12,079 nucleotides of DNA from an uncultured Erysipelotrichaceae bacterium (GTDB lineage Bacteria > Bacillota_I > Bacilli_A > RF39 > UBA660), in NCBI GenBank assembly GCA_902768065.1, contig CACXJP010000049.1, positions 1 to 12,079 of the forward strand. Reading direction: 5' to 3'. The position numbers and the translations under genes were made by a program. The number at the start of each line of letters is the position of its first letter. Position 1 is the stretch's first letter. Positions 1-6,929 of the stretch are shown in pieces. The notes below the pieces were generated by a model. It made no database searches. It was given only the letters and a program-made list of their open reading frames with translations, and was not told the DNA's origin.

Positions 1-432
1 TAATGGATATTCTAATAGTTTATTTGTCATTTCTTCTACACTTTGTGAAGATATAGGAATATTATGATTAGGACAATATGGTACTCCTACACGAGCAAAT
101 ACTAATCTTAAATAATCATATATCTCTGTTACTGTACCTACTGTTGATCTAGGATTATTATTTGTTGTCTTTTGATCTATTGAAATTGCAGGTGATAATC
201 CCTCAATTGAATCAACATCTGGTTTTTCTGTACCGCCAAGAAATTGTCTAGCATACGCAGATAAACTTTCAACATATCTTCTTTGTCCTTCTGCATATAT
301 AGTATCGAATGCTAAAGATGATTTACCACTTCCTGATAAACCGGTCATAACGATTAGCTTATTTTTAGGTAATTTGATATCTATATTTTTTAGGTTGTTT
401 TCTCTTGCACCTTTTATTACTATCTCATTCAT
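1..432 (-). CDS. uvrA: UvrA, excinuclease ABC ATPase subunit (N-terminal 144 residues, cut by window edge)
   Basis: UvrA is the damage-scanning ATPase of nucleotide excision repair; a UvrA dimer binds lesions and loads UvrB. Only the amino-terminal part is in the window. Seen: the opening [17 protein letters not shown], typical of UvrA, then the Walker A motif GLSGSGKSS at residues 31-39, the run [19 protein letters not shown] at 40-58, AYARQFLGG at 59-67 and the conserved [15 protein letters not shown] at 86-100. The ATG at 430-432 overlaps the end of the upstream gene by 8 bases (stop TGA at 425-427), with an AAAGGGTG ribosome site just before it, so uvrA is probably translated by coupling to that gene. 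The reading frame is open to base 1. The identification is certain; whether the rest of the protein is intact cannot be seen. Confidence 0.97.
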   Translation of the reverse strand, partial: MNEIVIKGARENNLKNIDIKLPKNKLIVMTGLSGSGKSSLAFDTIYAEGQRRYVESLSAYARQFLGGTEKPDVDSIEGLSPAISIDQKTTNNNPRSTVGTVTEIYDYLRLVFARVGVPYCPNHNIPISSQSVEEMTNKLLEYPL

Positions 433-961
433 GCTTATCACCCTTTCTTTTCATATATTTTTTTTGATAATAATCAATTGTTTCAGGAATTGTTTTTCCT
501 CTTGCAAATGGATCACTCGCTGCATCTATTTTATAATTTTTCTTAATTATTTCGGCTTCTTCTTTTGTAAATGGATATAGAGATATTAATATTTCTAATC
601 TTAAAGGAGACATTTCTAAAGCCATTTTTAAAATTTCTTCTCTTGTGAATACTTTTAATATTTGCATTTTTTCACATATATATATGTATCCTAAAGTATC
701 ATCATAGGCTCTATATCCTGCATCAAAACCATACATATTGCCATATCCTTTTACTAGTGCAAGTTCTACTTCTGCTTCAGAAGGTCTTAAAAATCTAAAA
801 CAATCTTCTGGTTTTTCACACATATGAAAGCCACCTTTCATATATTGGATTTTATCTTTTGTTGTATATTCTTTTCCTATTTCATAAGTGATTCCATCTA
901 GATTGTTTTTCAATCCTTTAAAAAAAGCTTTATATGCAATTACTTCATCTTGTTTTTTCAT
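425..961 (-). CDS. DUF7666-like small protein, translationally coupled to uvrA
   Basis: A 178-residue soluble protein of unknown function. The N-terminal half looks like the DUF7666 family: [11 protein letters not shown] (8-18), YEIGKEY (26-32) and [13 protein letters not shown] (43-55), the last being the family's typical Gly-Phe-His-x-Cys-Glu-x-Pro-x-Asp/Glu-Cys block, followed by a Glu/Val-rich strand (EAEVELA, 62-68). I make this match from memory of the family pattern. The C-terminal third (about 105-178) is charged and helical, with no match I know. There is no signal peptide or membrane segment, so it should be cytoplasmic. The ATG at 961 has a GGGAG site 7 bases upstream and its own extended -10 promoter. 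Its last codons overlap the uvrA start by 8 bases, so the pair forms one operon. Family members are scattered and uncharacterised; a role in repair would be a guess from position only. Confidence 0.85.
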   Translation of the reverse strand: MKKQDEVIAYKAFFKGLKNNLDGITYEIGKEYTTKDKIQYMKGGFHMCEKPEDCFRFLRPSEAEVELALVKGYGNMYGFDAGYRAYDDTLGYIYICEKMQILKVFTREEILKMALEMSPLRLEILISLYPFTKEEAEIIKKNYKIDAASDPFARGKTIPETIDYYQKKYMKRKGDKHE

Positions 962-984
962 AATCTTTCTCCCATTTGGACAAT

Positions 985-993
985 ATTATAGCA
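985..993 (-). promoter_or_regulatory. Extended -10 promoter for the DUF7666-like gene and uvrA
   Basis: On the minus strand the sequence reads TGCTATAAT, a perfect -10 hexamer (985-990) with the TG of an extended -10 element at 992-993. The -35 position at 17-base spacing is only a T run. Transcription should start near 978, about 17 bases before the ATG at 961. It lies just downstream of the terminator of the radical SAM gene, so this operon is independent of uvrB. Confidence 0.75.
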
Positions 994-1003
994 CATTTAT
1001 TAT

Positions 1004-1037
1004 GTAAAAAAAACAAATAGATTATACCTATTTGTTT
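1004..1037 (-). terminator. Intrinsic terminator after the radical SAM gene
   Basis: On the minus strand AAACAAATAG (1037-1028) is followed by a 7-base loop and the perfect complement CTATTTGTTT (1020-1011), running straight into a T run that ends near 1006. The stop codon TAG of the radical SAM gene is inside the first arm. This separates the uvrB operon from the DUF7666-uvrA operon. Confidence 0.85.
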
Positions 1038-1864
1038 AATTTTTCTTTAAAAGTACATGATTGGCATAACAATTCTATTGGTTGTCTTTTTTGAAATGAT
1101 TTTTGTAATTCTTGATACTTTTTACTATTTATTATTTCTTCCAATGAATTATCATAAATATTTCCTAAATTTATAACTCCATCAGAATCAAGACAACATG
1201 GAACTACAGTTCCATCTACTAATATTGCTATATGTGTCTTTAAGGCAAAACAGTATCCACAACTTTTGTGGTTATTTATATTTGGCCACTCAAAATAATT
1301 ATCTTTATCCACATAAACTGTGGAATTTATTTTAATATTTTTCTCATTTTTTATTTTTTCCACTGTTTCTGGGGATAAATTATAATAGTCTTTTATTTTA
1401 TCAACAATTTTTGTGGATTTATCATCTAATTTATTGTTTTCTAAAGTCCATAATCTATAAATAACAGTTGTTTTTGGGGATAAATACTTTATGTTGTTAA
1501 ATATATCTTCTAAGTAATCTTTCTTATCATTTTCTGAATGAAGGGAAAAATTTATTTTATTTAAATTTGGACACTTTCCTAATTCTTTTGCTTTCTTACT
1601 AAATAATGTTCCATTTGTTGTTATATTTACTTTTAAATTGTATTTATTTGCCAGATTTATCATTTCTATGATATCTGGATGAAGAAGGGGTTCTCCTTTT
1701 ACATGAAGATATATATAATCTGTATAGTCTTTAATTTTAATTAGGATTTCTTCAAACTCTTCTTTTGTCATATATCCTTTTTTTCTATTTACTTTAGAAC
1801 AAAATAAACAGTTTAAATTACAATTGTTAGTAATTTCTATATATACTTTTTTGTATTTTGACAT
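1028..1864 (-). CDS. Radical SAM/SPASM domain enzyme
   Basis: A 278-residue iron-sulfur enzyme that should cleave S-adenosylmethionine to start radical chemistry; the substrate is unknown. Seen: the cluster motif C15-x3-C19-x2-C22 (CNLNCLFC), the SAM-binding loop as KGEP at 56-59 in place of the common GGEP, a NITTNGTL strand at 80-87, and a C-terminal SPASM/twitch-type region with cysteines at 202, 205, 223, 224, 267 and 270, including the common DGTVVPCC block. SPASM enzymes usually modify peptides or proteins (anaerobic sulfatase maturation, sactipeptide and mycofactocin types), but that is family knowledge, not evidence for this protein. The start at 1864 has an AAGGA site and lies 28 bases inside the end of the preceding gene, implying coupled translation. 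It ends at a terminator whose stem contains its stop codon. No short precursor peptide is visible nearby. Confidence 0.92.
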   Translation of the reverse strand: MSKYKKVYIEITNNCNLNCLFCSKVNRKKGYMTKEEFEEILIKIKDYTDYIYLHVKGEPLLHPDIIEMINLANKYNLKVNITTNGTLFSKKAKELGKCPNLNKINFSLHSENDKKDYLEDIFNNIKYLSPKTTVIYRLWTLENNKLDDKSTKIVDKIKDYYNLSPETVEKIKNEKNIKINSTVYVDKDNYFEWPNINNHKSCGYCFALKTHIAILVDGTVVPCCLDSDGVINLGNIYDNSLEEIINSKKYQELQKSFQKRQPIELLCQSCTFKEKLNK

Positions 1865-2499
1865 TTTTTATTATCCTTTTTTATTTTTCTCGATAAAATA
1901 CCATCATTACCTTCATCAAATTCTATATAGCTAAACAAATCAGTCAAGTATTCTATTTTTCCATTTTTTCTAAATCCTGATGGATAAAATTTATTTGGGG
2001 CATTGTATATACTAGTACCAAAATTAAGGTTATCTCCCATTAATGGGATTGTACCTTCACATATTATTGCTGATCTTATACTATTCATTATTATATGAAC
2101 TCTATTTATTGATTCATTTAGATTAATCATGCTAATTATATCTTCTATACTTGGATATTTATCTTGATTTTCTAAATAAGTTCTTTCTCTTTTAAATGAT
2201 TCTAATAATTCATCAATAGATATACTTGATAATGTTTCATCTTTTTTCAATAATTCTTTAAGTAATTTCAGTGCGATATATTGTTCTGACCTTTTTTTGG
2301 ATTCCTCATAATTATCCTGGAGAATTGTTCCAATTATTTCATTCATTTCTTTATTACTAAACTCTACTAGTATAATATTTTCATCATTGTACTTCAGCAA
2401 TTCAGATAATTCACATAAATCAAATGCCCTTTGATGATTGAATAATCTATGTATTTTATCATCTTTTAACAATTCTTTTTTTATATTCTGATTGATCAT
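1837..2499 (-). CDS. Conserved-looking hypothetical protein between uvrB and the radical SAM gene
   Basis: I do not recognise this 220-residue protein. It is soluble, mostly helical and charged, with no signal peptide or membrane segment. The N-terminal two thirds alternate acidic and basic helices (KKELLKDDKIHRLF at 7-20, ALKLLKELLKKDETL at 76-90). A Gly/Asn/Pro-rich stretch follows (GTIPLMGDNLNFGTSIYN, about 149-166), then a strongly basic tail (SRKIKKDNKKCQNTKKYI). The tail is encoded in the 28 bases shared with the radical SAM gene and is lysine-rich partly because that shared DNA is poly-A-like. The start at 2499 has an AAGGAG site 7 bases upstream, only 11 bases after the uvrB stop, so it sits in the uvrB operon. 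It may be a partner or substrate of the radical SAM enzyme; that is inferred only from the overlap. Confidence 0.8.
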   Translation of the reverse strand: MINQNIKKELLKDDKIHRLFNHQRAFDLCELSELLKYNDENIILVEFSNKEMNEIIGTILQDNYEESKKRSEQYIALKLLKELLKKDETLSSISIDELLESFKRERTYLENQDKYPSIEDIISMINLNESINRVHIIMNSIRSAIICEGTIPLMGDNLNFGTSIYNAPNKFYPSGFRKNGKIEYLTDLFSYIEFDEGNDGILSRKIKKDNKKCQNTKKYI

Positions 2500-2510
2500 A
2501 AATTCTCCTT

Positions 2511-4463
2511 TTATTGTGTTTTTATTTCAAATAATATATCTCTTAATTCCATAGCTCTTTCGAAATCCAGATTTCTTGCTGCTTCTCTCATTTCTTGTTC
2601 AATTCTATCTATTTCAAATGCTAATTCCTTTTTACTTAGTTTTTTCTTCTTTGTCTTGTTTGCTTCTTCATCTGTATTAGAGATTACTTCTCTTATTTCT
2701 TTGGTGATTGTTTTTGGTACTATGTTATGTTCCTTATTGTAATCTTCTTGAATCTTTCTTCTTCTTTCTGTTTCATCTATTGCTTCTCTCATGGAATCAG
2801 TTATTTTATCTCCATAAAGAATTACATGTCCATTGGCATTTCTTGCACATCTACCTATTGTTTGAATTAAACTTCTTGTACTTCTTAAGAATCCTTCTTT
2901 ATCGGCATCTAGAATAGCAATTAAACTTACTTCTGGAATGTCTAATCCCTCTCTTAACAAATTAATTCCAACTAATACATCATATTTCTTGGCTCTTACA
3001 TCATGAATTATCTGCATTCTTTCTAGGGTTTTAACCTCACTATGAAGATATGCTACTTTTATATCTAACTCTTTCAAGTAATTCGTTAATTCTTCGGCCA
3101 TTCTTATAGTTAGAGTAGTTATTAATACTCTTTCATTTTTTTCAATTCTTTTATTTATTTCTCCTACTAAATCATCAATTTGTCCTTCTGTTTTTCTTAC
3201 TTCAATTGTTGGATCTAGTAGGCCTGTTGGTCTAATTATTTGTTCTACAAACTTACCATTTGTATGTTCTAATTCTAAATCTCCAGGTGTTGCAGAAATA
3301 TAGACTACTTGATTTATTTTCTTTTCAAACTCATCATACTTTAAAGGTCTATTATCTAGGGCACTTGGTAATCTAAAACCATATTCTACAAGATTCATCT
3401 TTCTTGCTCTATCTCCATTATACATTCCTCTTACTTGAGGTAGTGTTACGTGGGACTCATCTACTACCAATAAATAATCATCTGGGAAGAAGTCCATTAA
3501 TGTAGTTGGAGTTTCTCCTTTTTTTCTTCCTGCCATAGGAGCTGAGTAATTCTCTATTCCAGAACAAAATCCTGTTTCTTCTAACATTTCTATATCATAG
3601 TTAGTTCTTTGCTCCAGACGTTCTGCGGCTAAAAGTTTATTATCAGTTTTTAATTCTTCTAATCTTTCTTTTAATTCTTCTTTTATTCTTTCTATTGCTG
3701 AATGTAGTTTTTCATCACTTACGACGAAATGACTTGCAGGAAATATTGATACATTTTTTAAATTATTTATTACTTTTCCTGTAAGGGTATCTATTTCTGA
3801 TATTCTATCTATTTCTTCATCAAAGAATTCTATTCTATACCCTTGTGTATTCTGATTAGCTGGTATTATTTCTAGGACATCTCCTTTTACTCTAAATGTT
3901 CCTCTTTTAAAATCTAATTCATTTCTTTCATAAAGCATATCTACAAGTTTTTCTAGAACCTTATTTCTGTCAATTATTTCACCAACTGATAAAGTTAGCA
4001 TCTTGTTTTTATATTCTTCTACTTCTCCAATACCATAAATACATGATACTGATGCAACTACAATTACATCTCTTCTACTAATTAGAGCTGCTGTTGCTGC
4101 ATGTCTTAATTCATCTATTTCATCATTTATAGATGAATCTTTTTCTATATATGTATCAGTTGATGGTACATAAGCTTCTGGTTGATAATAATCATAGTAA
4201 GATACAAAGTATTCTACTCTATTTTCTGGAAATAATTCTTTTAATTCACCATATAGTTGACCAGCAAGTGTCTTATTATGAGCTAATACTAAAGTGGGTT
4301 TATTTGTTTCTTTAATTACATTAGCAATTGTAAAAGTTTTTCCTGTACCTGTTGCACCTAAAAGTACTTGTTCTTTTTTCCCTGAGTTAATTCCATCTAC
4401 CAATTCTTTTATTGCTTTTGGTTGATCTCCACTTGGTTGATATTTTGATACCAATTTAAACAT
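2511..4463 (-). CDS. uvrB: UvrB, excinuclease ABC helicase subunit
   Basis: UvrB receives damaged DNA from UvrA, verifies the lesion by threading a strand behind its beta-hairpin, and forms the pre-incision complex with UvrC. The 650 residues match the usual length. Seen in order: Walker A GATGTGKT (36-43); the beta-hairpin region [20 protein letters not shown] (87-106); DESHVTLPQ (335-343, DEAD-box motif II); [12 protein letters not shown] (388-399); [12 protein letters not shown] (449-460); [12 protein letters not shown] (501-512); QTIGRCARN (534-542, motif VI, with Cys539 where Ala is common); and a C-terminal UVR motif (about 612-647) that contacts UvrC. The start at 4463 has a strong AAGGAGG site and its own promoter. 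It heads an operon with the unknown protein and the radical SAM enzyme. uvrA is not directly downstream but further on, in a separate transcription unit. Confidence 0.98.
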   Translation of the reverse strand: MFKLVSKYQPSGDQPKAIKELVDGINSGKKEQVLLGATGTGKTFTIANVIKETNKPTLVLAHNKTLAGQLYGELKELFPENRVEYFVSYYDYYQPEAYVPSTDTYIEKDSSINDEIDELRHAATAALISRRDVIVVASVSCIYGIGEVEEYKNKMLTLSVGEIIDRNKVLEKLVDMLYERNELDFKRGTFRVKGDVLEIIPANQNTQGYRIEFFDEEIDRISEIDTLTGKVINNLKNVSIFPASHFVVSDEKLHSAIERIKEELKERLEELKTDNKLLAAERLEQRTNYDIEMLEETGFCSGIENYSAPMAGRKKGETPTTLMDFFPDDYLLVVDESHVTLPQVRGMYNGDRARKMNLVEYGFRLPSALDNRPLKYDEFEKKINQVVYISATPGDLELEHTNGKFVEQIIRPTGLLDPTIEVRKTEGQIDDLVGEINKRIEKNERVLITTLTIRMAEELTNYLKELDIKVAYLHSEVKTLERMQIIHDVRAKKYDVLVGINLLREGLDIPEVSLIAILDADKEGFLRSTRSLIQTIGRCARNANGHVILYGDKITDSMREAIDETERRRKIQEDYNKEHNIVPKTITKEIREVISNTDEEANKTKKKKLSKKELAFEIDRIEQEMREAARNLDFERAMELRDILFEIKTQ

Positions 4464-4500
4464 GATAAACCTCCTTCCAATGTAAATTCAATTCCAATTT

Positions 4501-4529
4501 ATTTTATCATTTATAATATTATAAAACAA
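4501..4529 (-). promoter_or_regulatory. Promoter of uvrB operon
   Basis: On the minus strand a TTGTTT -35 (4529-4524) is followed by a 17-base spacer and TAAAAT (4506-4501), preceded by TGA, so again an extended -10. Transcription should start near 4494. The -35 lies in the trailing arm of the preceding gene's terminator hairpin. I saw no inverted repeat that I could confidently call a LexA box. Confidence 0.65.
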
Positions 4530-4549
4530 GGAATTAGAAATTCCTTGTT
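4522..4549 (-). terminator. Terminator after the small basic protein gene
   Basis: AACAAGGAATT (4549-4539 read on minus) pairs perfectly over 11 bases with AATTCCTTGTT (4535-4525) around a 3-base loop and runs into a short T tract. It begins directly after the TAG stop at 4550-4552. Confidence 0.8.
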
Positions 4550-4831
4550 CTACTTACTTAATTTCTTAAGTTTACTTTTTACTGATTCTATTTCTTTTTT
4601 ATATGATTTATTTACTTTTATTGATTTATTTACTCGTAATAGTTCTTTCCTTTTATCTATTTTTTCTATTGAATAACTTGCAGGTGCTGCTGCTGCTCGT
4701 GCAACTACTAACTCTATACAATACAAATATTTTTCATCTTGATCTACTACTAAATAATTTTTAGCACTTTGTTTTTCTCTTTTATAAGCAACTATTACAT
4801 CATTTTTTTTCACTTGGAATTTATTATACAT
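4550..4831 (-). CDS. Small basic protein of unknown function, overlapping the PemK-like gene
   Basis: A 93-residue protein I cannot assign. The first 45 residues look like short beta strands (KKNDVIVAYKREKQSAKNYLVVD, split around 8-30, then KYLYCIELVV at 34-43), which could be a small SH3-like barrel. The end (60-93) is a lysine-rich helix (pattern KKEIESVKSKLKKLSK). Between them lies A44-R-A-A-A-A-P-A51, alanine-rich and locally GC-rich (about 4680-4705), unusual for this AT-rich DNA. The start at 4831 is 22 bases inside the preceding gene and has only a weak GATGAA site, so translation is probably coupled. The strand pattern followed by a positively charged tail suggests nucleic-acid binding, as an inference. 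A toxin-antitoxin partner of the upstream gene is possible but unproven. Confidence 0.65.
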   Translation of the reverse strand: MYNKFQVKKNDVIVAYKREKQSAKNYLVVDQDEKYLYCIELVVARAAAAPASYSIEKIDKRKELLRVNKSIKVNKSYKKEIESVKSKLKKLSK

Positions 4832-5649
4832 TTCATCAATAAATAGACTTTTTTCTTGATATTTTTTTCGTCTCCTAATACTATTATTCCTGAATAAATA
4901 TTACTTAATACGTTGTTATAATCTTTTTGTGTTAATCTTTCTTGTACTTTTTGGATAGATCCTTTAGATATTTTAACAATATCTGATTTAACTACTCTAT
5001 CAGAATTAAAATTCAAATAATTTTGTTTATACAATTTATAGTATCTTATATCTTCAGGTATTTTTGTTGTTATCGGAAAAGCATATACGTTTCTTCCTTT
5101 TATCTTCCATATCATGTAAGTTCTATTTAGAGCATGTGAATCTTTTTTCTTATATTCTTCATCTACATCTGATACATAAATGATGTCTCCAGGTTGTAAT
5201 TCATTATTTTGAATAAAATATTCAAAATTCATTGATATATATTTACCTGTCTTATTGTGTTTATTTATAATATTAATAATTTTCTCATATAATTCGTCAT
5301 AGTGATTTGAGAATCCCTCTACTCTTGCTTCTTCTAATGTTTTTCTTGATAATTTATACTGTCCTATTGAATAGAATGTTACACCTATTTTGCAAAGCTG
5401 ATTTCCGTTAAAGTTTGTGTTATCAACAATACTTTTTGCTTCTGTAAATTTATTACATCTTAGTAACATTATTGTTAGTAAAAATTCATCTATATATTTA
5501 TGATATAAAGTTCTTAGATTATTTAAAACACTATATGCTTTTTCAAATTCTCCTATTTTTACTAAAGCTACTAAATAATCAAAAAGAACACTTTCTGATA
5601 CATTACCTTTTGAAATTTCTTCATATATTTTTAATAGGTTGTAAGTTAT
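4810..5649 (-). CDS. TPR-like protein with C-terminal PemK/MazF-like domain; start codon non-standard
   Basis: The first ATG in frame (5469) gives 219 residues but has no ribosome site and falls in the middle of a helical repeat. The same frame stays open upstream to a stop at 5704-5706 with no ATG, GTG, TTG or CTG. A good GGAAGGGG site at 5655-5662 points to an ATA codon at 5647-5649, which would give about 279 residues and a complete first repeat. The N-terminal half reads as TPR-like helix pairs (LVALVKIGEFEKAYSVLN, then LCKIGVTFYSIGQYKLSRKTLEEA). The C-terminal half (ATG numbering 93-200) starts QPGDIIYVSDVDE and holds NVYAFPITTKI, YKLYKQNYLN, DRVVKSDIVKIS and RLTQKDYNNVL, a layout like PemK/MazF-type barrels. 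MazF family members cut mRNA; activity here is not established. A lost start codon or sequencing error is the alternative. Confidence 0.75.
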   Translation of the reverse strand: MTYNLLKIYEEISKGNVSESVLFDYLVALVKIGEFEKAYSVLNNLRTLYHKYIDEFLLTIMLLRCNKFTEAKSIVDNTNFNGNQLCKIGVTFYSIGQYKLSRKTLEEARVEGFSNHYDELYEKIINIINKHNKTGKYISMNFEYFIQNNELQPGDIIYVSDVDEEYKKKDSHALNRTYMIWKIKGRNVYAFPITTKIPEDIRYYKLYKQNYLNFNSDRVVKSDIVKISKGSIQKVQERLTQKDYNNVLSNIYSGIIVLGDEKNIKKKVYLLMKCIINSK

Positions 5650-5654
5650 ATTAT

Positions 5655-5679
5655 CCCCTTCCGGCTTGTTATTATAACA
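5655..5679 (-). promoter_or_regulatory. Extended -10 promoter and ribosome site of the TPR-PemK-like gene
   Basis: TGTTATAAT (5679-5671) is a perfect extended -10. Transcription should start near 5664, immediately before the GGAAGGGG ribosome site at 5662-5655. This leaves a leader of only some 15 bases and places initiation around 5649, not at the ATG 180 bases further on. This fixes the likely amino terminus of the gene. Confidence 0.7.
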
Positions 5680-5690
5680 TGTTTTTATAA

Positions 5691-5717
5691 ATAGAAAAAG
5701 GCTTTATGCCTTTCTAT
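5691..5717 (-). terminator. dapA terminator
   Basis: AAAGGC (5713-5708 on minus) pairs with GCCTTT (5702-5697) around the loop ATAAA, which contains the first two bases of the dapA stop codon region; the T-rich tail TTTTTCTATTTAT follows. Outer bases can extend the stem with a two-base bulge. The stem is short, so some readthrough into the next gene is possible. Confidence 0.65.
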
Positions 5718-6600
5718 TTCTATATTTATCAATTGCCTTTACTAGTCTCTTTGTTTTTTCTTCATTTAACTCAACTAATGGTTCTTTTATAATTCCCGAA
5801 CACATTCCTTCAAGTTCCATAGCTTTTTTTACTGGAATTGGATTTACATCGTTGAATAATTCTTTAATAACTTCAAGTGCTTCTTCTTGCATTTGCCTTG
5901 ACTTTTCTTTATTTCCATTTAGATATTCATATACTATATCATGTGCTTCATTTGGGAATAGATTAGCAAATACTGATATTACTCCTATTCCACCTTCAGC
6001 AATTACATCATATATTTGATCATCATTTCCTGAATATATATCTAATACTTTACTCTTTGCTATTTTTCTGACATTTTCTATATTTCCTGATGCTTCTTTT
6101 ATTCCTATTATGTTTTCATTTTCTTTCCCTATTTCAATAGCTGTTTCAGGTTCAATATTTAATCCTGTTCTACTTGGAACATTATACATTATTATTGGAA
6201 TATTTACTGAGTCAGCAATTCTCTTATAGTAAAGTTTTAATCCATCCTGATTAGTCTTATTATAATATGGTGTTACACATAGTAATCCATCTGCTCCTCT
6301 TTCTTCTGCACCTTGTGATAGTTTAATTGCATGTGGAGTTTCATTTGATCCTGTTCCTGCTATTACTGGAATTCTTCCATTTGCAAATTCAACACATTTT
6401 CCTATTGTCTCTAGATGTTCTTTATCTGATAATGTTGATGATTCTCCTGTTGTTCCACAGATAATAATACTATCTGTATTGTTTTTTATATGATAATCAA
6501 CTAATCTTTCTAGATTATCATAATCTACTTTGATGTTTCCTCTCCTTGTTTTTCTAAAAGGTGTTACTAATGCTACACCTGATCCCTTAAATATAGACAT
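5704..6600 (-). CDS. dapA: 4-hydroxy-tetrahydrodipicolinate synthase
   Basis: DapA condenses pyruvate with aspartate semialdehyde, the first committed step toward diaminopimelate (cell wall) and lysine. At 298 residues it is full length. Seen: the start GVALVTPF (8-15), the pyruvate-binding GTTGES (49-54), PYYN (111-114), YNVPSRTG (139-146), which carries the catalytic Tyr139 and Arg144, the Schiff-base lysine at 168 in GIKEASG, and GVISV (206-210). Aligned by eye to the E. coli enzyme, two residues of the lysine feedback site differ (His53 becomes Asp59, Glu84 becomes His90). This suggests weak or no allosteric inhibition, as in many Gram-positive enzymes. Control is instead by the lysine riboswitch in its leader. 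AGGAGGG sits 8 bases before the ATG. No other dap gene is in the window. Confidence 0.97.
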   Translation of the reverse strand: MSIFKGSGVALVTPFRKTRRGNIKVDYDNLERLVDYHIKNNTDSIIICGTTGESSTLSDKEHLETIGKCVEFANGRIPVIAGTGSNETPHAIKLSQGAEERGADGLLCVTPYYNKTNQDGLKLYYKRIADSVNIPIIMYNVPSRTGLNIEPETAIEIGKENENIIGIKEASGNIENVRKIAKSKVLDIYSGNDDQIYDVIAEGGIGVISVFANLFPNEAHDIVYEYLNGNKEKSRQMQEEALEVIKELFNDVNPIPVKKAMELEGMCSGIIKEPLVELNEEKTKRLVKAIDKYRNRKA

Positions 6601-6638
6601 AAAAAAATCCCTCCTAATTCTATATTATTAAGGGAGAG
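6601..6638 (-). terminator. Riboswitch OFF hairpin: terminator that contains the dapA ribosome site
   Basis: CTCTCC (6638-6633) and GGAGGG (6614-6609) form six pairs including one G-U, with an inner TAAT/ATTA helix and a two-base bulge. One A and seven T follow and the dapA ATG comes next. The same structure can therefore terminate transcription and hide the ribosome site. Confidence 0.7.
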
Positions 6639-6850
6639 CCAGTTTCATTTCAAAAATACATAAAAATCTTGTTGTTTATATATTTTGTAGCTCTCCATCT
6701 TTCGATGACAGTTATATAGTTTTTAACTATATCCCCAGGATATTACTATCTTGAAATAATAATTCCTTCGGCAATTAACCCTTTCTAAGCCAGTCATTTA
6801 ATTCAAGTTATCGTGACTTATACTTATTTTAATTGCGACCTCTACACAAA
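6601..6850 (-). promoter_or_regulatory. Lysine riboswitch (L box) controlling dapA
   Basis: The minus-strand leader has the lysine aptamer landmarks: GTAGAGGTCGC (6845-6835), GAAAGGG, TTGCCGAAGG (6774-6765), CTGGGGAT, TGTCATCGAAAGATGG with a GAAA-capped P5, and GGAGAGCTACA (6696-6686), whose CTACA closes P1 with TGTAG at 6846-6842. Expression platform: GGAGAGCTA (6696-6688) can pair over 9 bases with TGGCTCTCC (6641-6633). Otherwise CTCTCC (6638-6633) pairs with GGAGGG (6614-6609), the Shine-Dalgarno sequence, a hairpin followed by seven T (6607-6601). Lysine binding holds CTACA in P1 and frees CTCTCC to form the OFF hairpin. This is established lysine-riboswitch logic; the pairing is read by eye, not folded computationally. 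Confidence 0.95.
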
Positions 6851-6863
6851 TATGTGTGAATAT

Positions 6864-6892
6864 AATTTATCATATCCAAGATTCTAAGTCAA
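6864..6892 (-). promoter_or_regulatory. dapA promoter
   Basis: TTGACT (6892-6887) as -35, a 17-base spacer and TAAATT (6869-6864) as -10, preceded by TGA (extended -10). Start is expected near 6857, a few bases before the P1 helix of the riboswitch, giving a leader of about 255 bases. This is the only promoter in the window with a near-consensus -35. Confidence 0.75.
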
Positions 6893-6905
6893 TATATGAT
6901 TTGTA

Positions 6906-6929
6906 TGTTATACTAGAGTTGTATTGGAG
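6906..6929 (+). promoter_or_regulatory. Promoter and ribosome site of the beta-lactamase-fold gene
   Basis: TGTTATACT (6906-6914) is an extended -10 with no convincing -35; start is expected near 6921. GGAG at 6926-6929 lies 7 bases before the ATG at 6937 and decides that start over the in-frame ATG at 6856, which lies upstream of the promoter and has no ribosome site. The -35 zone of this promoter is occupied by the dapA -35 on the other strand. Confidence 0.65.

Noticed and set aside
374..580. Plus-strand 68-codon frame across the uvrA start
   Set aside because: Phe/Ile-rich translation typical of the complement of lysine-rich AT-rich genes; no ribosome site, and it spans two confident minus-strand genes.
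1028..2499. RiPP (ribosomal peptide) biosynthesis cluster around the radical SAM gene
   Set aside because: No short precursor peptide with leader, no transporter or peptidase nearby; the neighbour is a 220-residue protein and the other genes are repair genes. Kept only as a possible enzyme-partner pair.
6601..6850. T-box leader upstream of dapA
   Set aside because: No TGGGTGG-like T-box antiterminator sequence is present, whereas the lysine aptamer landmarks (GTAGAGGTCGC, TTGCCGAAGG, GAAA-capped P5, GGAGAGCTAC) are all there in order.
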